Assembly (NCBI GenBank): GCA_013396995.1
Contig: VWZP01006004.1
Coordinates: 62,001-126,000, forward strand
Source of the DNA: Dicaeum eximium
Taxonomy: Eukaryota > Chordata > Aves > Passeriformes > Dicaeidae
Direction of reading: 5' to 3'
Length of the DNA stretch: 64,000 bases
This document shows, in pieces, positions 48,522 to 61,500 of the stretch. The notes under the pieces are model-generated. The model worked only from the letters and a program-made list of their open reading frames with translations. It did no database searches and was not told where the DNA came from. Each line of letters opens with the position of its first letter. Within the stretch, counting starts at the first letter, position 1. A program made the translations under genes and the position numbers.

Positions 48522-51500
48522 TTTAATAATGCTAATCATTCGCTTGGTTCTGCGTTGCCAGTCTCAGGCTGCAGCAGCCTCCAGCAGGCAGCCAGGGAGC
48601 ATCAGGCTTTGCTCAAGTGCAGCACTTTCCTGAGTTTGTTTCCATTTTTACCTCATGCTGCACCAAACAGGAATCTGAGCTCAGCCCAGGACCTGACAGA
48701 GAGCTGCAAACTCAGAACAGCGCCTGGGCCTTGCATGCAGGAGCTTTCTGGAAAGCAGGGGAATTTGGGGGAAGGGATTTAAACAGCTGTGTTGACACCA
48801 CAGACAATAGGGATGTGATTCAGGCTGAGGGGGGCTACGTGAAAGGCAGCACGACACTGAAATTAAAGCAACAGTCAAGAGCAATGAGAGGGAAGAAAGG
48901 AGGATTACTTGGGTTGAAATGCTCCTGGTTCGGAAGCAGCCACAACCACGTGTCCCAGGAGATGCCTGGCTGGCACCAGCCTCCTCTGCATCCCAGAGAG
49001 CCTTTATCCTTTTAAATGCATTCTGCCAGGGATGCAGAGGCTTCTGGGGCAGAGTGCTTGAGTGTGAACATTAATCCAGAGGATTACAAAGGCGACACTT
49101 TTGTGAAGCACTGCAGATGGATGAGGTTATCTTCTTTAGTTAGGCCTACAGAGCTCATGTTTAACCACAATATTATTTTTATTTGACTCACTAAAATGAC
49201 AGTCGCTAGTGATACCTGCAGTCCAATATCTTCTCTTCCAAACAGAGGAGACTGTGCACTGCTGGAAACTCCTGTGATTTTATCACAATTTATATGCTTT
49301 GGGCATTATATCCTAAAATCCCAGCTCCTTGAAACAAGGGAATTTTAGCTTTCATTTATAAACAAAGTATGGCCCTAGCCCTCAAGGTTTTGTGGATGAA
49401 AGATTTGAAACCATGAAACTAGTGCAACTTAAAAGCTAAAAAACCTGGGAGGTAAATTAAGAGATCCTAAAGTTTGTGGGCTAATGAAAAAAAAAAAAGT
49501 TAAGAAAAGAAACTCTCAGCAAACTACTTTGTCTTGGGAAACGGGGCAGGGCTTGGGCTGACTCCTGGCTTTTTGGGACTTGGGGTTGCCAGTAAGCCTT
49601 TGAACTTTGCAGCCATTCATAAATCCTTACATAACAACAGCAGCCACAATGCACTGGAGCTCTAGAAATGCTGACATGAGGAAAGTGGTGGGAAAAGATT
49701 ATTTTAGCAATGTATGACAACTCACCTTGAAGCATTACCTGGAGCCTCAACAACCCATATCCCCTTGGAAAAGGAGCATCTTTCTGCTCTGGGAACTAAT
49801 TTTGCACTGTAGTAAACCTTTTGTAGGTAAAGAAGAATTCAAAGGCTCCACAAGATCACAGAAGGGCATTGAAAGAGGTTGAACACATGAGCTGGTCCCT
49901 TCAATTTCAGGAAAGCAATTCTTCTTTTTTCAGTAGGTGGTCTTTGACAAAAGCCTCCAGGACCAAATAAGAGCAAATGTGAGCTTTAAAACCCTCATAA
50001 GCATCACTCTGCTTTATTCTGTCTGCATCTTGAGGCTGGTTCACACAATCACAAGCAATCAAGGCACCACAGTGGCTCTAGTTCGGGTACCAGCTGACCC
50101 ACCCCACCTCCCTGCTCACACCTCCTTGCTCCTGCTGAGCCAACATCCACTCTCTCAGACCACCTGCATGGTGCTTTCAGCAAACAGAATTTACTTCCCA
50201 CTTTGCCTGGCTGACAAGAAGTGATTAATGAAAGTGAGATCATGCCGTTCCTCGCTGTGGTGTGAACATGCCACAAGTGCAGAGAGATGGAGCAGCTCCT
50301 GGAAGGAACATACCCAAACAATATTTCTGAGGGGTTTCTTGTATTTTTTCTTCTCCTTTCACCTAGTGCTTCCTCACACTGCTCACACCTGCTGCTATTT
50401 TAAACAGGTATTTAACTTACCTTAGTGCTCAAACAGTTTTCAATTCAACCAGACTCTCACTGCTGGTTTTAAGATCAGACCCCACAGAAGGGGTTTGGGA
50501 AGAGATGTGCTGGTGGCTGAACTACTGCAGCAGCTCGTGAATCAGCACCTGCCTCTGCAGGAAGAGAAAAGCAAAGGAGTGTGTAACTCACAGCTTGTGA
50601 ACATGCAGCCACAAGGACATCAGCCTGCTGATATCTTGGAAGACCAGTATTTAGCATATCCATCCTGCCTGCCTGAGTTAATTTTTCTCAATTGGAATTG
50701 GAATAGCTCAGCTGGAGTGGTGCTGATCCCCATTAGCATCAGGACAGACCCGGGCTGCTCTTGCTGTTGGTCTCAGTGTTCTTTCTTCTCACTCTGCTAT
50801 TGAGAACACCTGTTTGAGGGCTGCCTTCTTCCCAGAGACCCTGTGGATTGTGGCAAGGGCACCATGGGGAACACTGACACCGGTTCCTGTGAATGTCTTG
50901 GTGCAGCCATGTCTTGCCAAGCTCGTCACCACAGCTTCCACCTACAGACAGTGTTGTGGGAGGTGACAGTGAACAGGGTAGATAAGGAGGTTAGAAACTC
51001 AGCTTGGGCACACCAAAACAACTTTACTTGTGATTGTAATGGTGAAGCATGTCCCATTGCCAGCTGCTCAGTGCTAAAGTCCATGCAAGGCAGCACAAGC
51101 CTTGCTCATGCACACACATGCACACCCAGCCTCCAATGTGCCCACGCCTTGGGAGCCAGAGCCTCTACAATGCACTAACAGTACTGCTGTGAAACTGGTT
51201 TTTACATCTCAGCAGTGACACAAATAAGCAAATTTTTCCCAGTTCTCCACCACAGGTGTGCAAAACACAGTGTGGCTACACCCCGTGAGCTCAAGGTGAA
51301 AATGTGCTGCCAAGAACACATTGCTATCTGTCAAAGATAAATCAGCTGCAATGCAAAAGCAGCCCAGCCAGAGAAGAAACCCACAAACAAAACAGGCTTC
51401 CTGTGTTCTCTCAAGACACCAAGGCAGTGTTTAAGGAAGGTGGAACTAATATGTGTGTCCTCAAACAAGGCTCAGGAACAGGGGGAGGACAGCTTTTAAA

Positions 51501-52296
51501 CAAGAGCCTTTGTTTCTAAGGCACAGGGAAGAAATTAGGCTGAGAAAGCTGTCTCCTGACCCAGGGCAGTGCTGCTGATACTTACTGTGTTACCTTGAGC
51601 AATAGTGTCCAAGACTCTGCCTGGCAATTATTTAAACATTTAATAGGCTGAATTCAGCATGCCCTACGCAGCTTTCTAGTTCACAAAAAGCTTTTGGATG
51701 TGCCCACTCATTCAGATGATCCAGTTAATTAAAAATTGATGTATGCTCCTATTTCAGTTTAAAGGAAGCTAGTTCAGGTAGCTGAGTGCTGCTCCTGATA
51801 GGCAGCCCTTCAACCAGAACAGGCCTGATGTGAACTGAGACAGCTGCTGGCTTTGGGTATCTGATTAGAAATCTCACCCTGCAGAAGGCTGATGCAATTG
51901 TGTGCAGATCAGCCCTAAGAAAACCATCTTCACAGTGTGGAAGATGGATCCTGGTGGCCCCACTGCTACCCTGCCTGCTCCCACGCCCCCATAACACCAA
52001 CCAGGGCCCTACTGATCCTCATGTTGGCAGTAAAAGGGGATAGGTAGGAAGGAAAAAATGGAAACCATCTCTGCTTCTTTCACTTCTGCATCTGGGGAGT
52101 GAGGTTTCCGTGGTGCCATGAGTATGTTAGGTTAGTACAAGACTGTTCCAAAAAGATAGGGGCCAGATTGCCAGTGCTGTAATGCACCATAACTCTGCTG
52201 AAGGCAAGGAAAGGGGAGGTGGGGCATGGCAGGAGAGCTGGGAAGGATTGCTGACCACCAGGTCAGTAAAACCAGCTCAGGCCCTGCAATGACAAT

Positions 52297-52535
52297 CACT
52301 GAATCACAGAGTATTCTGAGTTGGATCCACAAGGATCACAGAGTCCAACTCCTGGACAATCTGAAAATTCACCCATGTGCTGTTTGTCTAAATGCTTCTT
52401 GAACTTTGTCAGGCTTGGTGCTGTGACCAATTTCCTGGGGAGCCTGTTCCAGATCCCAACCACGCTCTGGGTGAAGAACCTTTTCCTAATATTCAACCTA
52501 AACTTCCCCTGACACAACTTCAGAGCATTGAATAC
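52297..52535 (-). mobile_element. CR1 LINE 3' fragment
   Basis: On the minus strand the block ends in the CR1 3' signature (GTTGGACT..TGATCCTTGTGGATCC..AACTCAGAATA..TGTGATTC) and upstream still reads RFFTQSVVGIWNRLPRKLV and SLTKFKKHLDK, the conserved C-terminus of CR1 reverse-transcriptase ORF2. It is 5'-truncated as usual for CR1, and the remaining frame is only a remnant. Confidence 0.93.
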
Positions 52536-52539
52536 AGAT

Positions 52540-54400
52540 CTTTGTGAGTATTTTGTGTTTCACTGCTGCATTACCTAGTTCCACTAAGATGTTTTAGGGA
52601 GAATCCCTGTCTCTTGCTGAATCCCTCTCTTGGTTAGTCCCCAGCCAGGGGAGCTTTCCCTCCATAAATACATACCACATGCTCCCATGGCCTCGTGTTG
52701 CAGCATTGCATCAGTGAGCAAAGCACATGAGGAGAGCTCAACCTATTGACACTGATCCATGGAGACTGGTGCAGTTGGATGTAGGAGAGTAAGGCAAGGC
52801 AAACCTGTTCTCTGGGGCTGCCACCTGCACAAACACAGCAGAGTCCCAGGGCACTGAAAAAGCAGGAGGGGGAAGGCTGCTGCACACAGTGCCTGTCAGC
52901 CCAGCTGATGTGCCAGGGCAGCATCCCCCAGCCAAGCCCCACATCAGCCTGGCCCAAAGCTGGCAGCACTAGGCAGGTCCCTGCATGCCCCTGTCCTCCC
53001 TCCTGGTCAGCTTCCCACAGAGGACTCCTGGTTTGGGACAGCCTTGACCTGCACTGCAGGGCAGGCTGGACAGCCCTGCTGTTTTACAGCCTGGCTGTCC
53101 AAGTGAGGTCAGTCACAGCCTGGTGTCAAAAGGCCAAGCTGATGTTTTGTTCACCTGTGAAGTTTCCCAGACGCGAGCTCCTTTTCCACCAAGAATATTA
53201 AGCATGACAAAACCTGGATTCGAAACATTGTCTTAGAACACCACAGTTTGGATTTTTTTTTTTCCTTTGGTATGAATATATGATTTCATTTGCCTGATTT
53301 CTAGAGTGAGAGATTCACAGCTCCAATGAGATGGTATCACATGAACAAAGGTTTCAATATATCCAGGACAGAAGAACTGAAACAGTTTGTGCTTAAAATA
53401 CATAACGTGTGCCTCACCTGCAAAACAGTTACTTAAAAGACACTGATTTGATGAGCTGTAGAGTCAGAAAACTGACTGTCAGCCTTTCTGCCCATTTCCC
53501 CAGCCATTCAATGGGGCAGACAGGACCCATTTTCCCCCCAGAGAGGGGGTGGGAGATGTAGCTCATGCTTTGATAGTGCCCCATGCCCTGCCTTGCACAT
53601 GGACCAGACATTGCTTTGTCTCAGTTTTCCTCCTGGTGTTTTCCACTGAATAAATTCATGAGATCTGGTGGTAAAGTCTCCCCTCAGCTTTTGTCTTTAT
53701 TGCATTCTTTAAATATTCAGTACAAGAATGTCTTGACGTCACCCTGGCTGAGGCTGAGTATTTCCTCCCAGGAGCTCCGGCTGGTGGCAGCGGTGGTGAG
53801 CCAGGGAGAAGGCCAGAGTGGGAAAGGCCCTTGTATAGCTGGGGTGGCACTGGGGAGGACACTGCTGAAAAGAAGAAAAATCAGGAAAGGCAGAGGGAGA
53901 GCACAAGACAAACAGAGTAATTGGGTAAACTTAAGGGACTTAGGTTGAGATGACATGGAGAAAGTTCCTGGCTGGGGAATATTTTATGTGATGCTTCCAG
54001 AAGGCTGAGAAGACAACCTGAATGGAGACAGCAAAAAGCCAGTGGGAAGAGACAGGTTGCCCAGTTCATTTGGAAATAAAGAGAAGAAGGGAAGTAAGGA
54101 CATATCTAGAGGGACAGGAGTGGGTAATAACAATTAATAATAATTACAGAGTGAACTGCTGAGATGTGCTCACTTCAACTTCAGCACCAGCTGATGGCAA
54201 TCACTCACAATCTGTACAGCGGGAGCTCCCTGGCAAGAACCACAAACCACAACCTGTAAAAATTATATTTAAAAGCAAATCTTTTGTGCCCCTGCTTCAT
54301 TCTTACTCCTTAAACTATCTTTCATTCATTTTGATTTTTAATAGATCCCCATGGAAGCTAGAAGCATGTTGTTTCTGGGACAATTGCCCACCAATGTATA
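52540..54400. other. Intergenic stretch, second part
   Basis: Unique sequence without recognisable exons. The longest frame here (53,583-53,948, plus strand) has no family signature, no splice context and no supporting neighbour. Confidence 0.65.
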
Positions 54401-54414
54401 GCTTCATAATTCTC

Positions 54415-54420
54415 TTTATT
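54415..54420 (-). terminator. RBM20: Candidate distal RBM20 poly(A) signal
   Basis: Minus-strand AATAAA about 4.0 kb past the RBM20 stop codon, a spacing compatible with the long mammalian 3'UTR. Confidence 0.35.
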
Positions 54421-54945
54421 AAAATCTTTCTTCTTAAGAAACACAAATTGAAACACTTTGCAATCAGTTACACAGATCAGTTAATATTTGTGACAGTTCC
54501 TACATAATTAAACAAGTACTAACAAATTTCAACTGTTTACAAACCAAAACTTAAATTAACAAGATAATATAAGCTCAATAAATAGTTCATCTGGTCCAGT
54601 TCAAGTATAATTCAACAAATCACAGCCTTAATCCTTAGAGAATAGAAAAAAAACCCTGAATATGACCAGCCTAACACTAATTTAGTGTTAAAGCCAATGT
54701 GAAACTTTGTGTGATCTAATGGGGCAAGTATTTAATTATTTAATTTTTTTTTTCAAAGTAAGTAGGTTGCAGATTGACATTAAAGACTATTTGAGATCAA
54801 TGCAGATTTCACAGAGATTAAAAACATAGTCCCTATTATAAAAGTGCAATCTTTGGTTGAGATGTATTGAAATGGTTTTGATATATTAAGGAACTCCTTC
54901 TTAAATATCAATATTTGTTTGGCTAGACCTGAGCCTGCTTTGTGC

Positions 54946-54977
<32 letters not shown>
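54946..54977. repeat. AT dinucleotide microsatellite
   Basis: A nearly pure AT/TA run of about 30 bases with one C interruption at the left. Simple repeat, probably length-variable. Confidence 0.92.
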
Positions 54978-54983
<6 letters not shown>

Positions 54984-56526
54984 CAGCGTGGATTATAGTG
55001 ATGACAAATTATGCCAACTAAAAAAGTCAAGATTTTAATATAATAAACCAAAAGAAACAACACATTTTTACACAAGCTGAGGAAGGTAAGGGGGCTGCCT
55101 ACAGCAGAATTCTTCCTCAGCAGAATAGGTAGTAGAGAGAAGTTGAGGAGTGCCTGTCAGCATTGCATGATGGCCTGTTGGAGAGGGAAGGAGATTATCT
55201 CTGAGTTCTCAAAGTGCATCGGGCTGAAAACTGATCATGGGCATCATTAGGACCTACTTGAGATTTGGGATTGCTTTCAACTTTTGAGGTTTAGGGGAGA
55301 AAGGACCTTCTCAGAAGGGGAAGTGCCTATCTGGCTGTTCCCAGGATTTTGCAGATTGCTGTTTTGTCAGGACAGAGCCCAAAGGGATGGGGTGTCCAAA
55401 CCACCTCTGCAAATGTCTGGCTCTGATCACGTCTGTGGGGCTGGGCTCTGCACCTGCATTGCTCACCTGAGTCATCTCCCTGCAGAAGAGGAAGCTGCAC
55501 AAGGCAGAGATGCCATCTAGAGCCACCTCCTTCCTCGGTGGCAAGCAAGGGCCTGCAGCTGTGACCTCAAGGAGGTATCTGGAGCCAGGACATTTCCTAC
55601 CAAGCCTCGGTCAAGACTCCGCTCTGATGACTGAAACTTAAATGGCTGGGGACAGAAGGATACCAAGACCCCCTGTATCAAGAAGGGATTTTGTATTCCT
55701 AATGCAACTGTCTAGGGGAAAAAAAGGTTAAATGCAAGCTGTGAATAAAGGGAGTGAACCTGGTTCAGAACCAGAGGAGGGGGAAAGTAGTTTGAATCAT
55801 CTCCATAAATCCAAAAATAAGCCCCTGGGTAAACACTCATTTTAATTATTTTTCTGCTGCCAGTCAAAAATCTCATGGTTACCTGCTGCTTTCCCTGCCT
55901 GCCTGTATCCACCTGTTGTCTGTTTTCAGAAAGTGTGATTTAAAGCTCTTTGGCCTGGGAAAGTCTTTGTTGTGGATTTGTGCCTTGCCTATTATAAAGG
56001 CAGTGGACCTGTAGCTTCTGCTGCACTACAAATAAAGAATAATAACAGTGATACTTTTCTCATTTGAGGTTACCTGGGGATAAAGTTGCTGGAGGCATAT
56101 GACTTTGATATACAGTCAGCTATGTCTCACATCCAATTAAGCTTAACCACATGGTCTAACAAGCTCCCATTAGGCTGGTGAGAGCCCCAGTTTGATAGCA
56201 GGGTTAGCTTCAAAGATTTGATGCTTGATTTCCTTCCCTTGTGTTCAGTTTGTGCTGAAGGGCATGAAGGGAACTTCATATTCAGATGATACATGACCAG
56301 CTAGAGAGCTGCACTTTAGAAGACAATTGCACAATCTTTACTGCCATTTTCATCATCTTACAGCCTGCAATACAAGCTCTTGTCCTAATAGCCCTGTGCT
56401 CAAGTTTCACTGCAATGTGAAAAACAAACAGTCAAAGGAAAACCCAACCCTTGAAGGAAAAATACCTGGTTTGCAATATTGGTGGATTTTTTTCGTCACC
56501 ATAGGGAAAAAAACCCAAACCCCTCC

Positions 56527-56600
56527 CCACAAACAAACAAACAAACAAACAACCAAACAAAAAAAACCCCCAAAAAACCAAAACCCAAAACTACCTGTTT
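56527..56600. repeat. CAAA microsatellite and A/C-rich tract
   Basis: Six tandem CAAA units (56,529-56,552) grade into A- and C-runs up to about 56,600. On the RBM20 strand this would be a T/G-rich tract in the putative 3'UTR. Confidence 0.9.
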
Positions 56601-58291
56601 TAAATGACAGATGGACACAAGTCTTAACATACTTTAAGCCTGGACAAAGGAGGATTTAGGCTGTAATGTTTTTCATTTCCTCTTCTCATTCGGTAGGCTC
56701 TGTCTGAATCTGGGATGCAAAGAATCCATCAACTTACAAGAAGCAGGAATTCCAACTATGAAATCTGAACCTACCTCTGGTAAAAATGAGAGGAAAGCAT
56801 AGGCCATGGAATGGAACAGGGCTTCAGGCAACAACACCAGGCACCTCGGAGAGACACTGCCTGGCTACAGGGTATGCCAGGGAACGAGCACAGCTGCTGG
56901 CACAAGACATAATGGAACAAATATTTTGGTGGAAGCAGTTTTGGCAATTTAGCCACTTTGCAATATTGTGCAACGTCCCTGTCATTCTTAGGGATAGCTA
57001 GAACCTTCTGGGAAACTGTTCCCTCTGCACAACATTGAAAGAGGACATCCAGTACCAGCAATTTTTACAGAACATGCTGTGATGAATATTAGAGTCAGGC
57101 AAAGAATGGAAATGCCTGCAAATCCCCATCTGCCCAGATTGCATAGGGCATTTTATAAACTCTGGGATCAATCCTGGCAATGGTTTGCATGCGTATTCAC
57201 TTTAGTACACAAAGCCCTATTGAAATGAACCAGAAACTTGTACAGTGCATTTCAAAGGGACTTTGCAAAATACTAAGCAACAACTGTGCAGAAACAATAG
57301 GTCATAATAATGCCAGAGCTGCTGGTGCATCCTGTGTTCTCAGTGCAGTGCTCCGTGAACCATCAGTTGTTGTATTCACCTTAAAAAATTCAGGGAAATA
57401 AAATACAAAAACAATATTAGAAATCTGGCGTCTTTCCATAAAACCCAGGGAAATTCAACGTTGCCAAGCTGAGGAAAAGCAAGCTTTAAAGAAAACAAAA
57501 AGACCCCAAAAGCAAGGATCTTGAATAAAATGTCTAAAAGAGACATGGTCCAAACATGTGGCACTTTAAAAAGCCTCTCATGAGAGCTTCAAGTCTGTAA
57601 GACTCAAAGTTGGCACCCTTTAGAATTATCAAAAAGAAGAGTTTCAAACACAACGGTCCCTGGAGAACGCCCTGACCACACCATGGAAAATGCTGAAACC
57701 AGAGCAGGCTGGCTGTCAGCACGTGCATTTGAACTGCTCTTGCTGTGCTGGGTTCAGGCTGTGAGGTCCCTGGGACAGACTGTGGCTTGCCCAGAATTCG
57801 CACAACACCGGCAGGGTACAACCAGTGCTTGACAACACAAACATTTTGTCATTTCACCAAGCTCTAAGACATGGAGGTGGGTGCTGATGGGGTTTACATT
57901 ACATTACACAAACTCACTAGTTTTAGCAAAATGGCTTTAGCTATCCTATGCAAATCCTACTTCTCACTGGGGCAATGAGTGAAATGGCTGAAGATATTTT
58001 AAGCAACATTAAAGCCTATAAATAGTCACATCTCCTTTCCTTCCAGCGTCCACTGGAGGATGCTGAGTGCTTCTAAGTACTCCACCTGACCTGACATGTT
58101 ACATCAGAACTAAAACTTTAAGAATCCCTGAGAATTCTGATTTAATCTAGGAAACCACTCCCAGCACGCAGAGTGTGAGAAAGAATTGCTCCACTTCTAA
58201 CAGATATGCCAGCATTGCTTCACCGTGGGAAACAGTTTCAGGCATTTTGGTTTTTAATGGCACTCTGGGCATAGATGCATGGAACATGCTC

Positions 58292-58297
58292 TTTATT
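58292..58297 (-). terminator. RBM20: Candidate proximal RBM20 poly(A) signal
   Basis: Minus-strand AATAAA 99 nt downstream of the RBM20 stop codon. It would give an unusually short 3'UTR if used. Confidence 0.35.
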
Positions 58298-58395
58298 TCC
58301 CCTCCTCTGTACAGTGCAAATGGACAGTTATATCATAGAAATAAAAAAAAAAAGTATCAGCATTCACTCATTACAGCTCTTCCAGTTCATCTGCA

Positions 58396-58506
58396 TCATA
58401 AGTTTTTCTTTGCAAAGTGAGGAACGATGCCAGTGTCATCCTGAGGCAGAGGGCTGCCTTCTTCCTTCATTTTCAGGCTCTCTTCTGCAAGCTGGGATAG
58501 ATATTT
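58396..58506 (-). CDS. RBM20: RBM20 last coding exon
   Basis: Thirty-six codons and TGA: KYLSQLAEESLKMKEEG, SPLPQDDTGIVPHF, AKKNL. The acceptor is CATGTGATTGCAG. It continues in phase 0 from the zinc-finger exon across a 3.9-kb intron. Confidence 0.96.
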   Translation of the reverse strand, partial: KYLSQLAEESLKMKEEGSPLPQDDTGIVPHFAKKNL

Positions 58507-61500
58507 CTGCAATCACATGAAAAACCCAAAGCATTGTTAACAAAACTGAAAATATTCAACACAGGATTCTTCATGCCTCTTCAGAGCTCTAACTTTTCCA
58601 ATATCTCAAAAGGAAAGAAAGCACACAGAAGCCCCATTTTGGTGAAAACTCTAGCCAGAAAATATGGCTGTGTCAGGCAAACTACCTGAATGCATGCAGA
58701 GCCTCAGAAGTTCAGAGGTTTACTGTGTGCCACGAGGGGAACTGGTGACAGAACCAGGAGGACTCTACTCCCCATCAGTCTGTGTAACCAGACCTCACCT
58801 CTTCTCTATTCCTCTGTGCCATAGGGCAGGAACTAACTCCACTGAGTCAACTGAATTCTGCTAGGAAAGTATTGGTGTGTCAGAACATAAATGTGATTTC
58901 AGAGTCTTGATTTAAAGTTTATATATTATATTTTCAGCATGTCCAGTTCAGAGATACACCTTTTGTACAAGAACATTTTGTTTTAAGGGAATAATCACAC
59001 TCAGTAATAATTAACACAATTTAGCAGTTTAGCTATTTACCTTTATTGTGTTTCTCTAAGATAAAGCCTTTCACTGCTTTGGGTACTCACTGAGATTTAA
59101 AAGAACAGACATGGCCAGTGAGGCTTTCAGCCTTTTGGCAGTGCTTTTAGTTGGCAGAGCTGCACACAAAATGGATGATGAATGGGTATGAGTCCCAAAA
59201 TAGTGCTCAAACTATTTATTCAAGGTCAACAGACATAGAAATAGATGGAAAGAAGCTTTTTCAGCAGCAGCTAGTGCAGAGACACCTGGGAAATTCCAAC
59301 TTAATAATGTAGAGGTATCCTTAATGACTTATATCACATACATCACACACAAGAATAACTGATCTACACATTATTAGGATCATAAAACTCCTTTTCTAGC
59401 TATTTGCTCATTCTGATTTATTTTGAAAAGACCCTTTCACATCACTGCAAAATTTTCTCTACTTGCAGGATTTCCCCAGGGTACAGTTTACTCTTTGGCA
59501 TCCATGGGGAAGAGATTAAATGAGAAATGGATGTAAAATACTAAGGGCTGTGTTAGAATTGCCACATTCTCTCAGGTAAATGCAAGTTTTGAATATAAGA
59601 GGTTCATCTGAAAGGGACTCAGCAATGGTAGTGAAGGGGCATACCCATGACAAAGTGATAACTGCACCCTTGTTACTCTGAAAAGAGAGATTGGGCTGTG
59701 GAAATTACACAACTCTCAGTCTTGATCTCCGGGTGCAAAATTCCATGTGGCAAAAAGCCAGAGTAAATGTTACAGTAGTATATACAGAGATATAGGGACC
59801 ATAAAGGCTGGGAGACGTGTTCTGTACCAGGAACTGTAATAAAACACTAACACTTGTCCCTGGATCAGATAACCAAGCTTTTGGGGCTTTTTCTGAGCAC
59901 CGACCAAAATAAGATTGAGTTTTATCCACTACCTTTGGCTGATGTTGCCAGCTATCATGAGTACCACAAACACCAGATTTGAAGTTTGCAGATTCAGATT
60001 AATATATAGCAAAATGGCAGTCAGACAAAAAAAGTGTGTTTTTTTCATTTAAATACAAGTTTTGACAAATACTGCATAAAGCCAGTGGAAAACAGGATGA
60101 AATGCTGCACTGAGTTGCCAAGGTAGCTTCCACCAGATGAATGGTGACAGCTTTCTGTAGCTGGAGGAAGTGGAGGAAGGGATGGCAAAACTATGAATTT
60201 TTTTGAACATTGGAATTGCAGTGTATCTGTAAATACAAATATCACCTGGAAAAATAGTTTATTATGATGAAGAGAATTAAAAATTACAAAAAGTCTGTGA
60301 GGCTGGCAAAGAAACAGCTAACTTTTTTATCAGTGATTGATGTTTATTCAAGGGGCATCACAGTTAGATAAAGTTGACTATTTTACTTCAAGACAAAACT
60401 ATCATCATCATATAAACAAGGCTTTTGGAAGAAAATTGGCAAACAAGCTGTTCAGTTTTGCATTCAAATCCAAACACTGAACATATATTTTGGATGTGGC
60501 TCAAGGAGATCACATGAGAGACAACAAGTAGCTAATCAGCTATAAAAGACTCAAAGCTGTGACACAGTCTGGGACACTGCTGCTGTCACTGGATGACGGC
60601 ATTTGACATTCAGGGAGGAGAACAGGGACACTGCAGCAGCACTCCCATAGCTCCACTACAGAGTCCCTAGTTCCTATATTGGTGGATACACTCATTAACT
60701 TGCATCATCACAGGAGAAGATTCATATTCCTTGCCAAATGCATAAATGATCATTATGGCGACTAAAAGGGTTCTAGCAACACAGAACAGTGATTTGAAAT
60801 TTGCTAAGTTTCCACTTCAGCAGGCAGAAGTTGGACAAGACACTTCCTGTGTGTAGTAAGATAAGTGATATGGCTCGACAGAACAGCCTGTTTTTATTAC
60901 TGCATTTGGCAGATTTAATTTTAACAGCTTTTACAGTCTTTGTCTTTGTTCTTTTATCTCAAGTCAGTGTTAGATATCTAACACTGTACCCATGAGTACA
61001 TCAGTACCACAGTACTCATGGGAAATGTCTTAATAGGGAGAAAAAGAGGTTATTTTCACACTAAGTCAGTTTTAGTTGGGCCTGTTTCTTATGACTTTAA
61101 CAAAATAAGTTAGAAAATTTTAAAAAATCTCTCTTCTTCCCATGGAACCAGTTTCCAGAGTCAGGGGCAGAAGTTGTAATCTTTGCTTAGTTTGAGTTTC
61201 TTATGGATAGACTTGCATGGGATACACAGCCTGCACTGAGTGATGCCACCTCTGGTGAATCCCTCTGGGATTTTTTGTATGAAGCAAAAAAAGGAATGCA
61301 AACTGGGCACCTGTTTTTCAAGCTTGCACTTGGAGGGTCTATTATGATGGACCAAGCATCAGAGGTCTATAGGAAGTCTTTGGAAGCCAGAGGCCTTTGT
61401 ATGGTTACAGCTGTGGAACTTCAGGAAAGCCAAGAAGAAAATTCTGCTAGAGAAATTATTTGACTGTGTCGCTAGAAAAGCCAATGCCTACTAGCCAGCT

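Larger units (their letters stand above)
41760..52290. other. Intergenic stretch between PDCD4 and RBM20, first part
   Basis: No coding exon recognised. It contains a small GC-rich patch at 43.7 kb, a T-run ending in an N at 44,581, a TTGACAAG cluster at 45.75 kb and an old SINE relic at 48.3 kb. Frames at 47.5-48.3 kb and 48.5-49.0 kb are short, overlap on both strands and show no family resemblance. Confidence 0.7.
54400..58395 (-). other. RBM20: Possible RBM20 3'UTR
   Basis: RBM20 transcripts in mammals carry a long 3'UTR of about 3-4 kb. Downstream of the stop codon the minus strand offers a proximal AATAAA at 58,292-58,297 (about 100 nt after the stop) and the next canonical one I found at 54,415-54,420. 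Everything between is AT-rich and non-coding. The actual end cannot be fixed from sequence. Confidence 0.4.

Noticed and set aside
52296..52517. 73-codon minus-strand frame with reverse-transcriptase-like sequence
   Set aside because: It is the residual C-terminus of CR1 ORF2 inside a 5'-truncated CR1 fragment, not a gene. It is recorded as a mobile element.
53583..53948. 121-codon plus-strand frame between PDCD4 and RBM20
   Set aside because: No recognisable domain, no upstream promoter island and no conserved splice borders.
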